DNA of 56,836 nt from Hymenobacter glacialis (GCF_001816165.1 NZ_MDZC01000051.1:1-56836); one strand, 5' to 3'. Positions 43,100 to 54,679 are shown, numbered from the stretch's first letter. Numbers and translations: made by a program. Notes: a model not told the origin generated them from the sequence alone.

Positions 43100-46000
43100 A
43101 TGCATCGTACCATTACCCTCTTGCTGGCATCGGCCCTGATGCTGGCGAGCGGCGCCCACGCGCAAACACCCTCCCCGGCCCACACCGTTTTCCTCCTCGG
43201 AAACACCGCGCGGGGCCCCGTTCCTACCGAACGGCTGCGGCTGTTGCGGCAAACACTGGAGCAGCAAACCGGGCCGTTTACGGTAGTGCATCTGGGTGAT
43301 ATTGTGGGCAATGAAGGTTTGTCTGCCAAGACCGACACGGCCCTGGCGGCCATTGAGCGCAGTCGGGCCGATGCTTTCATAGCGTTGGTGAAAGGCCTGC
43401 CCCGGGGAAAGATTTATTTTCTACCCGGCGATAAAGATTGGGCCAACTCCGGGCCGGCCGGCTTGAAGGCCGTGCGCCGCCTTGAGAAGTACATCGAAAA
43501 GCAGTTGTCCGGCCAAAACGCTTTTATGCCCACCAACGGCTGCCCCGGGCCGGAGGTGGTAGACGTGGCCCCACTGGTGCGCCTGGTGGCCATCAACACG
43601 CCGTGGTTCACGCACCCGTTTGACCGCCCCGAAGCGCCCGATACCGACTGCAAAACCCTCACCAAAGAGGAGTTCCGCGAGCAGCTGCAGGACATCATCG
43701 ACGATACCAAGGGCAAAAACGTATTACTGGTGGGCCACCACCCCGTGGTGAGCAACGGCGTGTACGGCGGCAGCCAGCCCCTGTCGCGCCACCTGAGTCC
43801 GCCGGTGCTGGGCTCCATCTATGCCGCCTACCGCCAAAACGTGGGCTCCCCCCGCGACCTGGCCAACCCGCGCTACCAGGAGCTGCGCCGGGAGATGCTC
43901 AACACTCTACAGAGCAACCCCGGCGTGGTGTACGCCGCGGCCCACGACTTCAGCCTGCAGCTCACACCATTTCAGGGGAACTACCACTTGGTGAGCGGCA
44001 GCTTTGCCGAAAGCCAGCACGTGGGGCCTAAGGGCAGCGCCCTATACAGCCAGAAGGAAGAAGGGTATTCTACCATTGAATACTTCGCCGATGGCAAGGT
44101 CACCACGCATTTCTACACTTTCGGCGGCGAGGGGCAACCGGCCCGGGAAGCCTACGCTGCCGCGCTGTTTCGCTCGGCCTGCGCCGGGCCCGCTTCGGGC
44201 AAACCAGGCACTGCTGGCAACGAACCGCTCAATCCTTTCCTAACTGACTGCCCCGGCAGCGCCCAGGCCGCGGGCGAAGCCCGGCCCGATGCCCCATTTC
44301 AGGCAGTGACCACGGTGGTGCCGGGCCCTGAATACAAGGGTACGGCCAGTAAACGGTTTTTCCTTGGTGATATCTACCGCTCTTCCTGGCTACAGCCGGT
44401 GGCGGTGCCCACCTTGAACCTCGCCACTGAGAAAGGCGGCCTGCGCCCCTACGGCAAGGGCGGTGGGCGCCAAACGACTTCGCTCAAACTCATTGCCGCC
44501 GATAGCTCCGCTTATGTGTTCCGCTCGGTGGACAAGGACGTGACCAAAATTCTGCCGCCCGAGCTGCGCAGCTCTTTCGCGGCCGACGTGCTGCGGGACA
44601 TCACGGCCACGGCGCACCCGTACTCGGCGTTGGTCACGGGCTCCCTGCTCGACCAGACAGATATATTGCATGCCCGGCCGCGGCTGTTCCGCCTACCCGA
44701 CAACCAGCACCTGGGCCCCTACCGCGAACAATACGCGGGCCTGCTCGGCACCCTTGAAGACAGTCCGAAAGACCCCAAGCCCAACCTGGCCGGCTTTGGC
44801 GGGGCCGATGAAATCAGCCGCAGCTTCAGCTTTTTCCGGAAGCTGTACAAGGACAACGACAACCGCATTGATGCCCCGGCTCTGGCCCGCGCCCGCGCCT
44901 TCGACATGCTGGTGGCCGACTTTGGCAAGCACGAGGACAACTGGAAATGGGCGGGCTTCAAGCAGGCCAACGGCACCACCCTCTACCGTCCCATACCACG
45001 CGACCGCGACCAGAGCTTTACCCTCTGGAACGGTCTGCTCACGTACGTGGCCAACCGTGAATGGGCCGTGCCCAGCATCGAGGATTTCGGCGAGGACTTT
45101 AACGACTTGAAAAGCTTGAACTGGCCTGCTCGCCACCTCGACCGCTTCCTGCTGCAGGGCCTCAGCCGCGAGCAGTGGCAGGAAGCGGGCAAGTATCTGC
45201 AGTCGCGCCTGACCCCCGTAGCCATCGATGAGGCAGTTGGTAAGCTACCCATTGAAATTCAGTCCATATCCGGCACTGACCTCAATCGGAAGTTAAAGTC
45301 CCGAATTCAAACGCTGCCTAAAGCGCTGGATGACTACTACCTGCTGCTGGCCAAGCGCGTGGACGTGGTGGGCAGCAACAAAGGCGAGGTGTTTTTGGTG
45401 AACCGGCTGCCTGATGGTCAGGTCCGTGTGCAGATGTTTGACCGGGCAAAAGAGGGGGAATCGCCCAACGGTCCGGCCCTGTTTGACCGCACTTTTAAAC
45501 CTCGTGAAACCGATGAAGTGTGCCTCTACGGCCTTGATGGCCGGGACATTTTTACGGTGACGGGAGACGGCGGCAGCCACAGCATTCTGGTGCGCGTGAT
45601 AGGCGGCGATGGCAAAGACCGCATCCTCGACAGCTCAACGGCCAGCGGCCTGCGCACCCTCACCAAAGTGTACGACGTGCCGGATACCGACCTGCAGCTG
45701 GGCTCCGAATCCGACAACCGCACCAGCCCCCGGGCCAGCGTCAACGAATACGACCGGGAGCAGTTTGAGTACAACTCCTACCGGCCCAGCATCGGCCTCG
45801 GCTACAACGGCAACGACGGGTTTCGGGCCAGCGCGGGCGTCACGTTTCTGCGCCAGGGCTTCCGCAAGCCGGGCTTTAAAAACACGTACTCGTTTCTGGC
45901 CGAGGGCAGCACCGGGGGCCAGCGCCAGCTCACAGCCAGTACGCGCCACCGCTACGCCATCGGCAAGGCAGATGCTGGTGGGGAAGTGAGCTACGGCAAT

Positions 46001-46843
46001 TATTTCCCCTACTACAACTTCTTCGGCTTGGGCAACAATACCACCTTCAGCCAGGACCAGTTCGATGACCGGTTTTACCGTGCGCGCTACCGCGGCGTCA
46101 CCCTCAATGCGTTTCTGGAGCGGGTGTTTCTGCAGCGCAGCGTGGTGCGGGTGGGCCCCACCTACGAATACCTCGTCACCGATTTTGCGCCCACCAGCTA
46201 CCTCGGCCTGCTCAACACCACCCCCGGCGGCACCGACATTCGCCCCAACTCCAGCACCCAGCGCCTACTGGGCCTATCCGCCGTATTCGACCTCGACCTG
46301 CGCGACCGCCAGGCCTTTGCTCGGCGGGGCGTGCGCCTGCGGGCTCAGCACGATACCTACCGCCAGTTGTCGGGTTCAGAAAGCACGTTCGGGCTCACGC
46401 AGGGCTTTGCCGAATACTACGGCACGGCCCGGCTGGGCATTCCCATTACGTTGGTAGTGAAAGGCGGCGGTGCTAAAAACTACGGCCGCGACGCCGACAT
46501 CCCGTTCTACAAATTCACGTCGCTGGGCTTGCGCGAGGGGCTGCGCGGCTACTACCGCAACCGCTTCTCCGGCGATGCCAGCTTGTATTACAACACGGAG
46601 TTGCGGCTGGCGCTGGGGCAAGTCAAAAACGGTTTTCTGCCATTCTACTACGGTGTGTTTGGCTTTTACGACCAGGGGCGCGTGTATTACCAAGGCAGTT
46701 CACCCGGTGGCTGGCACACCGGATACGGCGGCGGCTTCTACATCGCGCCAGTGGCCGAAACGCTAGCCTTCACCATTTCCTATCAGATGTCCGAAGAGAA
46801 CAACCTGATTCAGTTTGGCTTGGGCTTTCGCATCGACAAATAG
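43100..46843 (+). CDS. Phosphoesterase / kinase-like / Omp85-barrel outer-membrane protein
   Basis: 1247 residues in three parts after a signal peptide (1-21, ending GAHAQ). (1) About 28-345: calcineurin-like metallophosphoesterase with VVHLGDIVG, LPGDKDW, LLVGHHPVVSNG and AAAHDFSLQ; the last His of the usual GHDH motif is replaced. (2) About 410-800: a region of no named family to me, but with kinase-fold-like motifs in order: YVFRSVDKD (Arg475), a hinge-like PRLFRLPDN, DFGKHEDNW (Asp607, His611, Asn614) and RDRDQSF (Asp635, Asp637). (3) About 880-1247: a beta-barrel of the Omp85/surface antigen type, with LRGYYRNRFSGD (1148-1159) matching the VRGF loop motif. Probably in the outer membrane with parts 1 and 2 in the periplasm or outside. 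Parts 1 and 3 are firm; part 2 is inference. Confidence 0.8.
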   Translation: MHRTITLLLASALMLASGAHAQTPSPAHTVFLLGNTARGPVPTERLRLLRQTLEQQTGPFTVVHLGDIVGNEGLSAKTDTALAAIERSRADAFIALVKGLPRGKIYFLPGDKDWANSGPAGLKAVRRLEKYIEKQLSGQNAFMPTNGCPGPEVVDVAPLVRLVAINTPWFTHPFDRPEAPDTDCKTLTKEEFREQLQDIIDDTKGKNVLLVGHHPVVSNGVYGGSQPLSRHLSPPVLGSIYAAYRQNVGSPRDLANPRYQELRREMLNTLQSNPGVVYAAAHDFSLQLTPFQGNYHLVSGSFAESQHVGPKGSALYSQKEEGYSTIEYFADGKVTTHFYTFGGEGQPAREAYAAALFRSACAGPASGKPGTAGNEPLNPFLTDCPGSAQAAGEARPDAPFQAVTTVVPGPEYKGTASKRFFLGDIYRSSWLQPVAVPTLNLATEKGGLRPYGKGGGRQTTSLKLIAADSSAYVFRSVDKDVTKILPPELRSSFAADVLRDITATAHPYSALVTGSLLDQTDILHARPRLFRLPDNQHLGPYREQYAGLLGTLEDSPKDPKPNLAGFGGADEISRSFSFFRKLYKDNDNRIDAPALARARAFDMLVADFGKHEDNWKWAGFKQANGTTLYRPIPRDRDQSFTLWNGLLTYVANREWAVPSIEDFGEDFNDLKSLNWPARHLDRFLLQGLSREQWQEAGKYLQSRLTPVAIDEAVGKLPIEIQSISGTDLNRKLKSRIQTLPKALDDYYLLLAKRVDVVGSNKGEVFLVNRLPDGQVRVQMFDRAKEGESPNGPALFDRTFKPRETDEVCLYGLDGRDIFTVTGDGGSHSILVRVIGGDGKDRILDSSTASGLRTLTKVYDVPDTDLQLGSESDNRTSPRASVNEYDREQFEYNSYRPSIGLGYNGNDGFRASAGVTFLRQGFRKPGFKNTYSFLAEGSTGGQRQLTASTRHRYAIGKADAGGEVSYGNYFPYYNFFGLGNNTTFSQDQFDDRFYRARYRGVTLNAFLERVFLQRSVVRVGPTYEYLVTDFAPTSYLGLLNTTPGGTDIRPNSSTQRLLGLSAVFDLDLRDRQAFARRGVRLRAQHDTYRQLSGSESTFGLTQGFAEYYGTARLGIPITLVVKGGGAKNYGRDADIPFYKFTSLGLREGLRGYYRNRFSGDASLYYNTELRLALGQVKNGFLPFYYGVFGFYDQGRVYYQGSSPGGWHTGYGGGFYIAPVAETLAFTISYQMSEENNLIQFGLGFRIDK

Positions 46844-46922
46844 TCAGGCAGCAGCGCCGCATTCCGCTCACCCACTCACAGCAACCGGAAGCCTTTTAGA
46901 CTCTCTCCTGGCTATTCTACTG

Positions 46923-46930
46923 TAATTTCG
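46923..46930 (+). promoter_or_regulatory. -7 box 5 bases from the ppx start
   Basis: TAATTTCG, one mismatch from consensus, then TGCCC, then ATG. It fits the leaderless pattern seen at other genes in the window. Confidence 0.4.
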
Positions 46931-46935
46931 TGCCC

Positions 46936-47931
46936 ATGAATTATCCCCTTCGCAAAATTGCCGCCATTGATATTGGGTCCAATGCCGTTCGGTGCCAGAT
47001 ATCAGCGGTGCTTTATTACGAGGGGCGCTACCGATTGAAACGCGTGGAATACGTGCGTTATCCCATGCGCTTGGGCGAAGACGTGTTTGCCTCCGGTCAG
47101 ATTTTGCCGGCCAAGGAAGAGAAGTTTATCAAGTTCCTGCATTCGCTGAAACTGCTCATGGAGGTGCACGAGGTGTGCCACTACCTAATATGCGCCACCT
47201 CGGCCATGCGCTCGGCCAGCAACGGCGCGGCCATCGCGGCCCGCGTGCAGCAGGAGCTGGGCATGGAAATCAAGGTCATTGACGGCCAGGATGAGGCCTT
47301 CTACATCAACCGCGTCATCGAGCACCTGCTGGAAGACAACAAGCACTACCTGCACATCGACGTGGGCGGCGGCAGCACCGAGTTCAACATCTACCACGAC
47401 CGCCGCAAGGTGGCCGCGCAGTCCTTCGAAATCGGCTCTATCCGCCGCATGCAGCAGGAAGAAAGCGGCGACGCCAACACCGAAGCCCAGGCCGAGCTCT
47501 GGGCCCGCATGGAAGCCTGGGTGCGCGAGCACGCCCGCAAGCACCACGTCACGCGCGCCATTGGCACGGGCGGCAACATCAACAAAATCTACAGCCTCTC
47601 GCCTGCCGCGCCCAACAAGCCCATCACCAAGCGCAGCATCGACAGCATCCTCACGCGCCTCTCGGGTTTTACCATGGAGGAGCGCGTGAACGTGGCCATG
47701 CTCAACCCCGACCGGGCCGACGTCATCGTACCCGCCGGCCACATCTACCTCTCGGCCATGGAATGGGCTGGCATCAGCAGCATGATTGTGCCCGACATTG
47801 GCCTGAAAGACGGTATGCTGCAGTCCCTCTTCGAAGACTTTTTCGACGACCTGAACTCTACCCCGGAAACGGGGCACCCGGCACACCTGCCTGTGCCCGA
47901 CGTCCAAAACCAGCCCGCCGAGATGGATTAA
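46936..47931 (+). CDS. ppx: Exopolyphosphatase / Ppx-GppA phosphatase
   Basis: 331 residues of the ASKHA fold. Phosphate-1 loop is IAAIDIGSNAVRCQI; phosphate-2 loop is LHIDVGGGSTEFNIY; GQDEAFYINR and AIGTGGNINKI are further family segments. It removes terminal phosphates from polyphosphate, or pppGpp to ppGpp; the short one-domain length is like Bacteroidota Ppx/GppA. It converges on ppk1 across a shared terminator, which supports a polyphosphate role. A GTG at 46930 is possible but ATG 46936 fits better. Confidence 0.92.
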   Translation: MNYPLRKIAAIDIGSNAVRCQISAVLYYEGRYRLKRVEYVRYPMRLGEDVFASGQILPAKEEKFIKFLHSLKLLMEVHEVCHYLICATSAMRSASNGAAIAARVQQELGMEIKVIDGQDEAFYINRVIEHLLEDNKHYLHIDVGGGSTEFNIYHDRRKVAAQSFEIGSIRRMQQEESGDANTEAQAELWARMEAWVREHARKHHVTRAIGTGGNINKIYSLSPAAPNKPITKRSIDSILTRLSGFTMEERVNVAMLNPDRADVIVPAGHIYLSAMEWAGISSMIVPDIGLKDGMLQSLFEDFFDDLNSTPETGHPAHLPVPDVQNQPAEMD

Positions 47932-47946
47932 CACCCACACCAGACC

Positions 47947-47990
47947 ATAAAAGAAGAGCCCGCTGCAGTAGCAGCGGGCTCTTCTTTTAT
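47947..47990. terminator. Bidirectional terminator between ppx and ppk1
   Basis: Perfect 20-bp stem beginning ATAAAAGAAGAGCCCGC with a four-base loop. Confidence 0.95.
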
Positions 47991-48041
47991 AAATGGAAAA
48001 TCAGCTTGAGATGAAATATGCCCCAGGGCTTCGAAAATGGG

Positions 48042-50390
48042 TTAAGCCCGTTCGACATCAGCACTCACGTTTTCCTCGTCGATGTGGCCCACTGGTGTGG
48101 CATCGTCTTCGCAAGTCTCCTCGGGTTCGCCCTCCCCGAAGGCATCATCGGCGCTAGCCTCGGCTGCCTCGCTGGCAGCCAGCACCGCGGCTTCTTCAGC
48201 CGCCACCAGGGCCGTGGCTACATCAAGACGGCGCTGGGCCTGCACGTCCAGCAGTGCCAGCAGGCCGTCGGGCGTTGCGGTGGCAAGCTGCGCTTCGTCG
48301 CGCTTGAAGAAGTCCCGGTGCACGTTTACCACCGGTTCGCCAGGCGCGGGATGCTGCCGGATGTAGGCGCCGTCTTCGCGCATCACGTAGCTATTCTGGT
48401 TGTCCATCATATTCATCATCAGAATATTGATAGCCTCCCGCTTAAGCTGTGGATTAACAATCAGAAACAGGGCTTCGATGCGCCGGTCGAAGGACCTCAC
48501 CATGATGTCGGCCGAGCCGGCGTACACCCGGGCCTCGCCGCCGTGGTGGAAATAAAACAGGCGCGTGTGCTCCAGATGCTCGCCCACAATGCTGCGCACT
48601 TCGATGTTTTCGCTCAGACCCGGGCGGCCCGGGCGCAGGCAGCAGATGCCGCGCACGATGAACCGGATGGGCACGCCCGACTTCGCCGCCTTGTAAAACT
48701 CGTCGATAATCTCCTTGTCTTCGAGCGAATTCATCTTCATCACAATGCCGCTCGGCTGCCCTTTCTTGGCGTGCTTCACTTCCTCCCGAATGAGGTGAAT
48801 GAGTTGCTGGCGCATGTCTTTGGGCGCCGTGATGAGGTACTCGTAATCGTCGGGCTGCGAGTGGCCGGTGATAACATTAAAGAATTCCGACACGTCGTGC
48901 CCGTACACGTCGTTGGTCGTGAGCAGGCTCACGTCGGTGTAGAGGCGCGAGGTCTGCTCGTTGTAGTTGCCCGAGCCGATGTGCACGTAGCGCGTCACCT
49001 TCTCCCCTTCCTTGCGGATAATCATGAGCAGCTTGGTGTGCGTCTTGTACTTGCTCACGCCGTAAATCACAAAGCAGCCGGCCTTCTCCAGCCGGGCCCC
49101 TTCGCGAATGTTCTTCTCCTCATCAAACCGTGCCTTCACCTCAAACAGCACCGAGACGTGCTTGCCGTTTTCGGCCGCTTTCAGCAGCGCGGCGCTCACG
49201 CGGGAGTCGTCGGCCAGCCGGTAAATGGTTTGTTTGATGCCCAGCACGTGCGGGTCTACGGCGGCCTGCTCCAGCAGGCGCACCATGGGCTCGATGCTGT
49301 TGTAGGGGTGATGCAGCAGCACGTCGTGGTGCTTGAGGTACTCAAACAGGTTCTCGTCGGCCCCTTCGGGCAGGCTAAGCGGGGCCACCGTGGCGGGCAG
49401 TTTGGCCGACCGACTCCGGAAATTGGGGTGGCGCACAATCTGCCACAGGCCTTTCAGGTCAATGAGCGAGTTGATGACGAATACGTTGCCGTTGTCGATG
49501 TTCCACCGCTCGCGAAGCACGTTCATGAGCACCGGCGAGGCGTTGGGCTCTACCTCCACGCGCACCACGCGGCCGCGCTTGCGGGTTTTCAGGCCCACTT
49601 GAATTTCCTTGATAAAGTCGTTGTCGATGTCGTCCGACTCTTCCAGCGTAAAGTCGCCGTTGCGCGTGATGCGGAAAAGGTTGGCCGCCACAATCTCCAC
49701 GTTGCGAAACAGCCGCGGTAGAAACTCGCGCACCACTTCTTCGATGGGCACGAAAATGACCTTGTCTTTGCGCGTGAGTTCAAAAAACCGGGTCAGGTTC
49801 TGGGGAATCTGCACGAAGGTGAGCCGCTCCTGCCCCTTGTCGGAATCGGCATCCAGGCCCAGGCTGTTGCCAATGCGCGTCACCACGCCGAAGATGAGCA
49901 TCTGGTTCATCATCAGGGGGAAGCCGTGGTAGGCGTCGTACACCATCGGCGTGAGCAACGGAAACACCGTGTTTTTGAAGTAGCCGTCGGCCTTTTTTAC
50001 TTCCAACTCCGTCAGGTCCGACATCTTCAGGATGTTGAAGCCGTTCTTTTCAAAGTTGGGCTTCAGCTCGTTGAGGTAGGTCAGGCTTTGGTCGTTCACG
50101 AAACGGTGCGCGAAGTCCAGCAGCTTGCGCCGAAACGGCAGTTCCCGCAGGCCCGAGTAGTCAATCCGCTCCTTGCCGTAGTCCAGGTAATTATACAGCG
50201 ACCCAACCCGAATCATGAAAAATTCGTCGAGGTTAGAACTGGTGATAGCCAGGAATTTAAGCTTATCAAAAATACCCCGGCTGGTGTCCTGCACTTGGTC
50301 AAGAACGCGGTAGTTGAAGCGCAGCCAGCTAAGGTCACGGCTGATATACTTGCTTTTGCGAATAAGGTCGGCAGATTTGAAGAGCTTCAT
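48042..50390 (-). CDS. ppk1: Polyphosphate kinase 1
   Basis: 782-residue kinase that makes polyphosphate from ATP. It starts MKLFKSADLIRKSKYISRDL at ATG 50390 (an upstream ATG at 50408 is less likely). Family motifs: SRDLSWLRFNYRVL near the N-terminus, the phospho-His in YVHIGSGNYNEQTSRLYTD, LFEVKARFDEEKNI, and a second His in LEHTRLFYFHHGG, with VYAGSADIMVRSFDRRIE. The last about 75 residues form an Ala/Glu/Asp-rich acidic tail, not found in E. coli Ppk. It faces ppx. Confidence 0.94.
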   Translation of the reverse strand: MKLFKSADLIRKSKYISRDLSWLRFNYRVLDQVQDTSRGIFDKLKFLAITSSNLDEFFMIRVGSLYNYLDYGKERIDYSGLRELPFRRKLLDFAHRFVNDQSLTYLNELKPNFEKNGFNILKMSDLTELEVKKADGYFKNTVFPLLTPMVYDAYHGFPLMMNQMLIFGVVTRIGNSLGLDADSDKGQERLTFVQIPQNLTRFFELTRKDKVIFVPIEEVVREFLPRLFRNVEIVAANLFRITRNGDFTLEESDDIDNDFIKEIQVGLKTRKRGRVVRVEVEPNASPVLMNVLRERWNIDNGNVFVINSLIDLKGLWQIVRHPNFRSRSAKLPATVAPLSLPEGADENLFEYLKHHDVLLHHPYNSIEPMVRLLEQAAVDPHVLGIKQTIYRLADDSRVSAALLKAAENGKHVSVLFEVKARFDEEKNIREGARLEKAGCFVIYGVSKYKTHTKLLMIIRKEGEKVTRYVHIGSGNYNEQTSRLYTDVSLLTTNDVYGHDVSEFFNVITGHSQPDDYEYLITAPKDMRQQLIHLIREEVKHAKKGQPSGIVMKMNSLEDKEIIDEFYKAAKSGVPIRFIVRGICCLRPGRPGLSENIEVRSIVGEHLEHTRLFYFHHGGEARVYAGSADIMVRSFDRRIEALFLIVNPQLKREAINILMMNMMDNQNSYVMREDGAYIRQHPAPGEPVVNVHRDFFKRDEAQLATATPDGLLALLDVQAQRRLDVATALVAAEEAAVLAASEAAEASADDAFGEGEPEETCEDDATPVGHIDEENVSADVERA

Positions 50391-50581
50391 AGTGGTATAG
50401 AAAGACAAAGCAAAATACGGGGAAACGGCCCTTGTCAGGCTATTTCAGGTAGAAATAACGGCTGCGCTTGTTATTTCCTTCAATAACCGCGGGTTAATCA
50501 GGTCTTGTTCAACGCCACCTTACAACTGAACACGCCAAGGCACGTTCAATCGTTGGGTTGATACAATACGAGTAAAAAAGA

Positions 50582-50607
50582 AAAGGCCCGCTTTGCAGCG
50601 GGCCTTT
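50582..50607 (-). terminator. Intrinsic terminator after gyrB
   Basis: AAAGGCCCGC stem with a six-base loop; on the minus strand it is followed by a T-rich tract. Confidence 0.85.
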
Positions 50608-50622
50608 GCAGTAGCGGGATGC

Positions 50623-52632
<2,010 letters not shown>

Positions 52633-52676
52633 TCAGGTCGTAAAACAGCCCTTCGGGTTGCTAGGTACTGAACAAT

Positions 52677-52684
52677 CAAAAGTA
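52677..52684 (-). promoter_or_regulatory. -7 box upstream of gyrB
   Basis: The minus strand reads TACTTTTG, an exact TAnnTTTG match, in an AT-rich stretch 60 bases before the gyrB ATG. Confidence 0.5.
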
Positions 52685-52799
52685 CTTATTTAATCCCATT
52701 TTTAGGAATTTTTGCGGTTTTAGTCCTCGAATTTTTTTATTTTATACTACCAGCCAAAGCTCCAAATCCCTCGCGTTGTGCCACAAATAATGTGCGCAC

Positions 52800-52835
52800 A
52801 AAAAAGGCCTTTCCCAGCTGGGAAAGGCCTTTTTT
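52800..52835 (-). terminator. Terminator after the T9SS cargo gene
   Basis: Perfect 36-bp palindrome: AAAAAAGGCCTTTCCCAG joined directly to its complement. Palindromic T-tracts make it work on both strands. Confidence 0.9.
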
Positions 52836-52854
52836 CCATACTGCGCAACGCTGC

Positions 52855-54315
52855 CTATTGCATCACCAGCTTCTGGGTGGCAATGCCGGTGGCCGTACTG
52901 ATTTGTATGGTGTAAATGCCTGGAGGCTCACTGCTCAAATCCAGGTTAAAGCCCTTCGATGCCACAGCCGCCGGGGTCAGCGCCTGTGCGCGCACCTGCC
53001 GCCCCAGCGCGTCTACTACGGTAAGGGTGGCGGCGCCATTGAGGAAAGCCCCCGTTTCTACCCGAAACACGCCCGTCTGGCTCGGATTAGGGTACGCACG
53101 CAGCACGCCCTGCAAGGCAGCATCGCGGGTAGCGGCTACCACACTGGACGCTTTAAAAACGCCCCCTGCCCCAGTGGCTTCGGTCACGAAGCCCGAGTAA
53201 CCAATCAAAGAGTTTGTGCCGGAACCGCTGATGACATCGAGGGCGGTGAAGCCAAAGTCAGAGCTGATTTGGGTCCAGTTGACGCCATCGATGCTGAAAG
53301 AAGTGCCGAGGTCGCCGGCCTGCAGCGGTGCCGCTGCGGGAAAGCGCGTGCCCGCGCTGTAGTAGCGGCCATCTACGGCGTCAATGTCCTGATAGAAAAA
53401 ACTACCCTTGTTTGAATTCACTTGCGTGATGGGGCTCCAGGTGGCACCACCATCCGCGGTGCGGATGAGGTTGACCGCCCCAATGGCCGTTTGGGCCGCG
53501 TTCACCTCTACGTTGTAGGCAATGCCGTTGAGGTCGTCTTTAAACGCCAGTCGGTTGATGTAACCAAGCAACGTTGTAGGGGCGCTGGCCGTCCAGGTCA
53601 GGCCCTTATCGGTTGACTTCAGGACCCTCACGGCTTTGCTGGAGGAATTTGCCCCGGTACCCGCCCAAATGGTATTGCCGCGGGCAAAGAAAGAGCGCGC
53701 CCACCCAAATTCGCCCGCCAAGGGGGCCGGAATATTGGCGGTGAGGCGCGCCCAAGTAACGCCGCCGTCGGTGGTGCGCAGTATTTCAAACGAGTTGTTG
53801 ATGGGGTCGCCCAGGGCCACGCCCTCAGTGGCGTTGAACATGTGCACCCAGTTGCAGAACCCGCCCGCGGCAGGGGCAAATTGCGCCGCCGTGGTCACCT
53901 TGGTCCAGGTGGCGCCCCCGTTGGTGGTGCGCAACAGCTCGCCGCCCGCCTCGCCCGGTTCGGTTGGGTACATGGCGGCTACTGCCACCAAGCCGGCGGC
54001 ATCGACGCTGGAAATGTTGCTGGCCTCAAAACCTGCCGAAGCCCCAGGGGCCGTGAGGTTGCCGAAGCTAAATTCGGTACCGGCCGCGTTTTTGGTTTTG
54101 ACAAAGGAATTGGCAATCCCCGTCTGCGAGGCTTCTTCGGTAACCGCCCAGGCTACGTTGGGGGCTACTGTTTTTATGTCGCGCACCACGTAGCCGGGAG
54201 GCTTGGTAGAAAAATTGACGGTATTGACCTCCACCCACGGGCCAAGCCCCGTGACCTGTGCATAGGACGGCCCGGCAAACCCGAGCAGGCCCAAGAAGAG
54301 TAGCGTTTTTTTCAT
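52855..54315 (-). CDS. Secreted beta-propeller protein with T9SS sorting domain
   Basis: 486 residues. A signal peptide (1-19, ending PSYAQ) is followed by BNR/Vps10-like propeller repeats (LLRTTNGGATWTKVT, ILRTTDGGVTWARL, VLKSTDKGLTWTAS and LIRTADGGATWSPI). The C-terminal about 80 residues are a type A type IX sorting domain: LRAYPNPSQTGVFRVE, VVDALGRQVR and LDLSSEPPGIYTIQIS ending in KLVMQ. It should be exported by the PorT-containing system and attached to or released from the cell surface. Function beyond the fold is unknown. Confidence 0.9.
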   Translation of the reverse strand: MKKTLLFLGLLGFAGPSYAQVTGLGPWVEVNTVNFSTKPPGYVVRDIKTVAPNVAWAVTEEASQTGIANSFVKTKNAAGTEFSFGNLTAPGASAGFEASNISSVDAAGLVAVAAMYPTEPGEAGGELLRTTNGGATWTKVTTAAQFAPAAGGFCNWVHMFNATEGVALGDPINNSFEILRTTDGGVTWARLTANIPAPLAGEFGWARSFFARGNTIWAGTGANSSSKAVRVLKSTDKGLTWTASAPTTLLGYINRLAFKDDLNGIAYNVEVNAAQTAIGAVNLIRTADGGATWSPITQVNSNKGSFFYQDIDAVDGRYYSAGTRFPAAAPLQAGDLGTSFSIDGVNWTQISSDFGFTALDVISGSGTNSLIGYSGFVTEATGAGGVFKASSVVAATRDAALQGVLRAYPNPSQTGVFRVETGAFLNGAATLTVVDALGRQVRAQALTPAAVASKGFNLDLSSEPPGIYTIQISTATGIATQKLVMQ

Positions 54316-54639
54316 GGAACAATCAGAGGAACAGAGTGGGGAGATAAATGAAAGTCAAAAAGTCTGTGCGCAGAGTTCTATACCCGACTCAACCGCCACA
54401 GCAACTTAAAGATAGATACCCAGCCTAAACTTCTGCATGCAAGCGGCAGCAAATGCACGTAAGCACAACTTTATCCCCAGCACTTTATATACCCCATTCA
54501 CCCTTGCGCACCTAAAATCGGTCCGGAGAAGCTGAATATTCTACTGCGGCACTGCTTCCTGCTGATGCCGCCCGGAATAGGGCGGGGATGAGCAGTCCAT
54601 GCTGTTGAAATACCCATGAGTATTGCCATACCCATAAAC
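54316..54639. other. Intergenic region before the T9SS cargo gene
   Basis: 324 bases with no gene. It lies between the cargo gene start and the tRNA terminator. I see no TAnnTTTG box in the expected place on the minus strand and no RNA gene. Confidence 0.6.
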
Positions 54640-54679
54640 ACAAAAAAGCCTCTCACAATAATGTGAAAGGCTTTTTTGT
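54640..54679 (-). terminator. Terminator of the tRNA cluster
   Basis: Stem ACAAAAAAGCCT plus TCACA with complements; on the minus strand it begins right at the 3' end of tRNA-Arg. Confidence 0.85.

Noticed and set aside
48018..49721. A 567-codon open frame opposite ppk1
   Set aside because: Antisense shadow of a clear polyphosphate kinase; composition rich in His, Val and Ala as expected from reverse reading.
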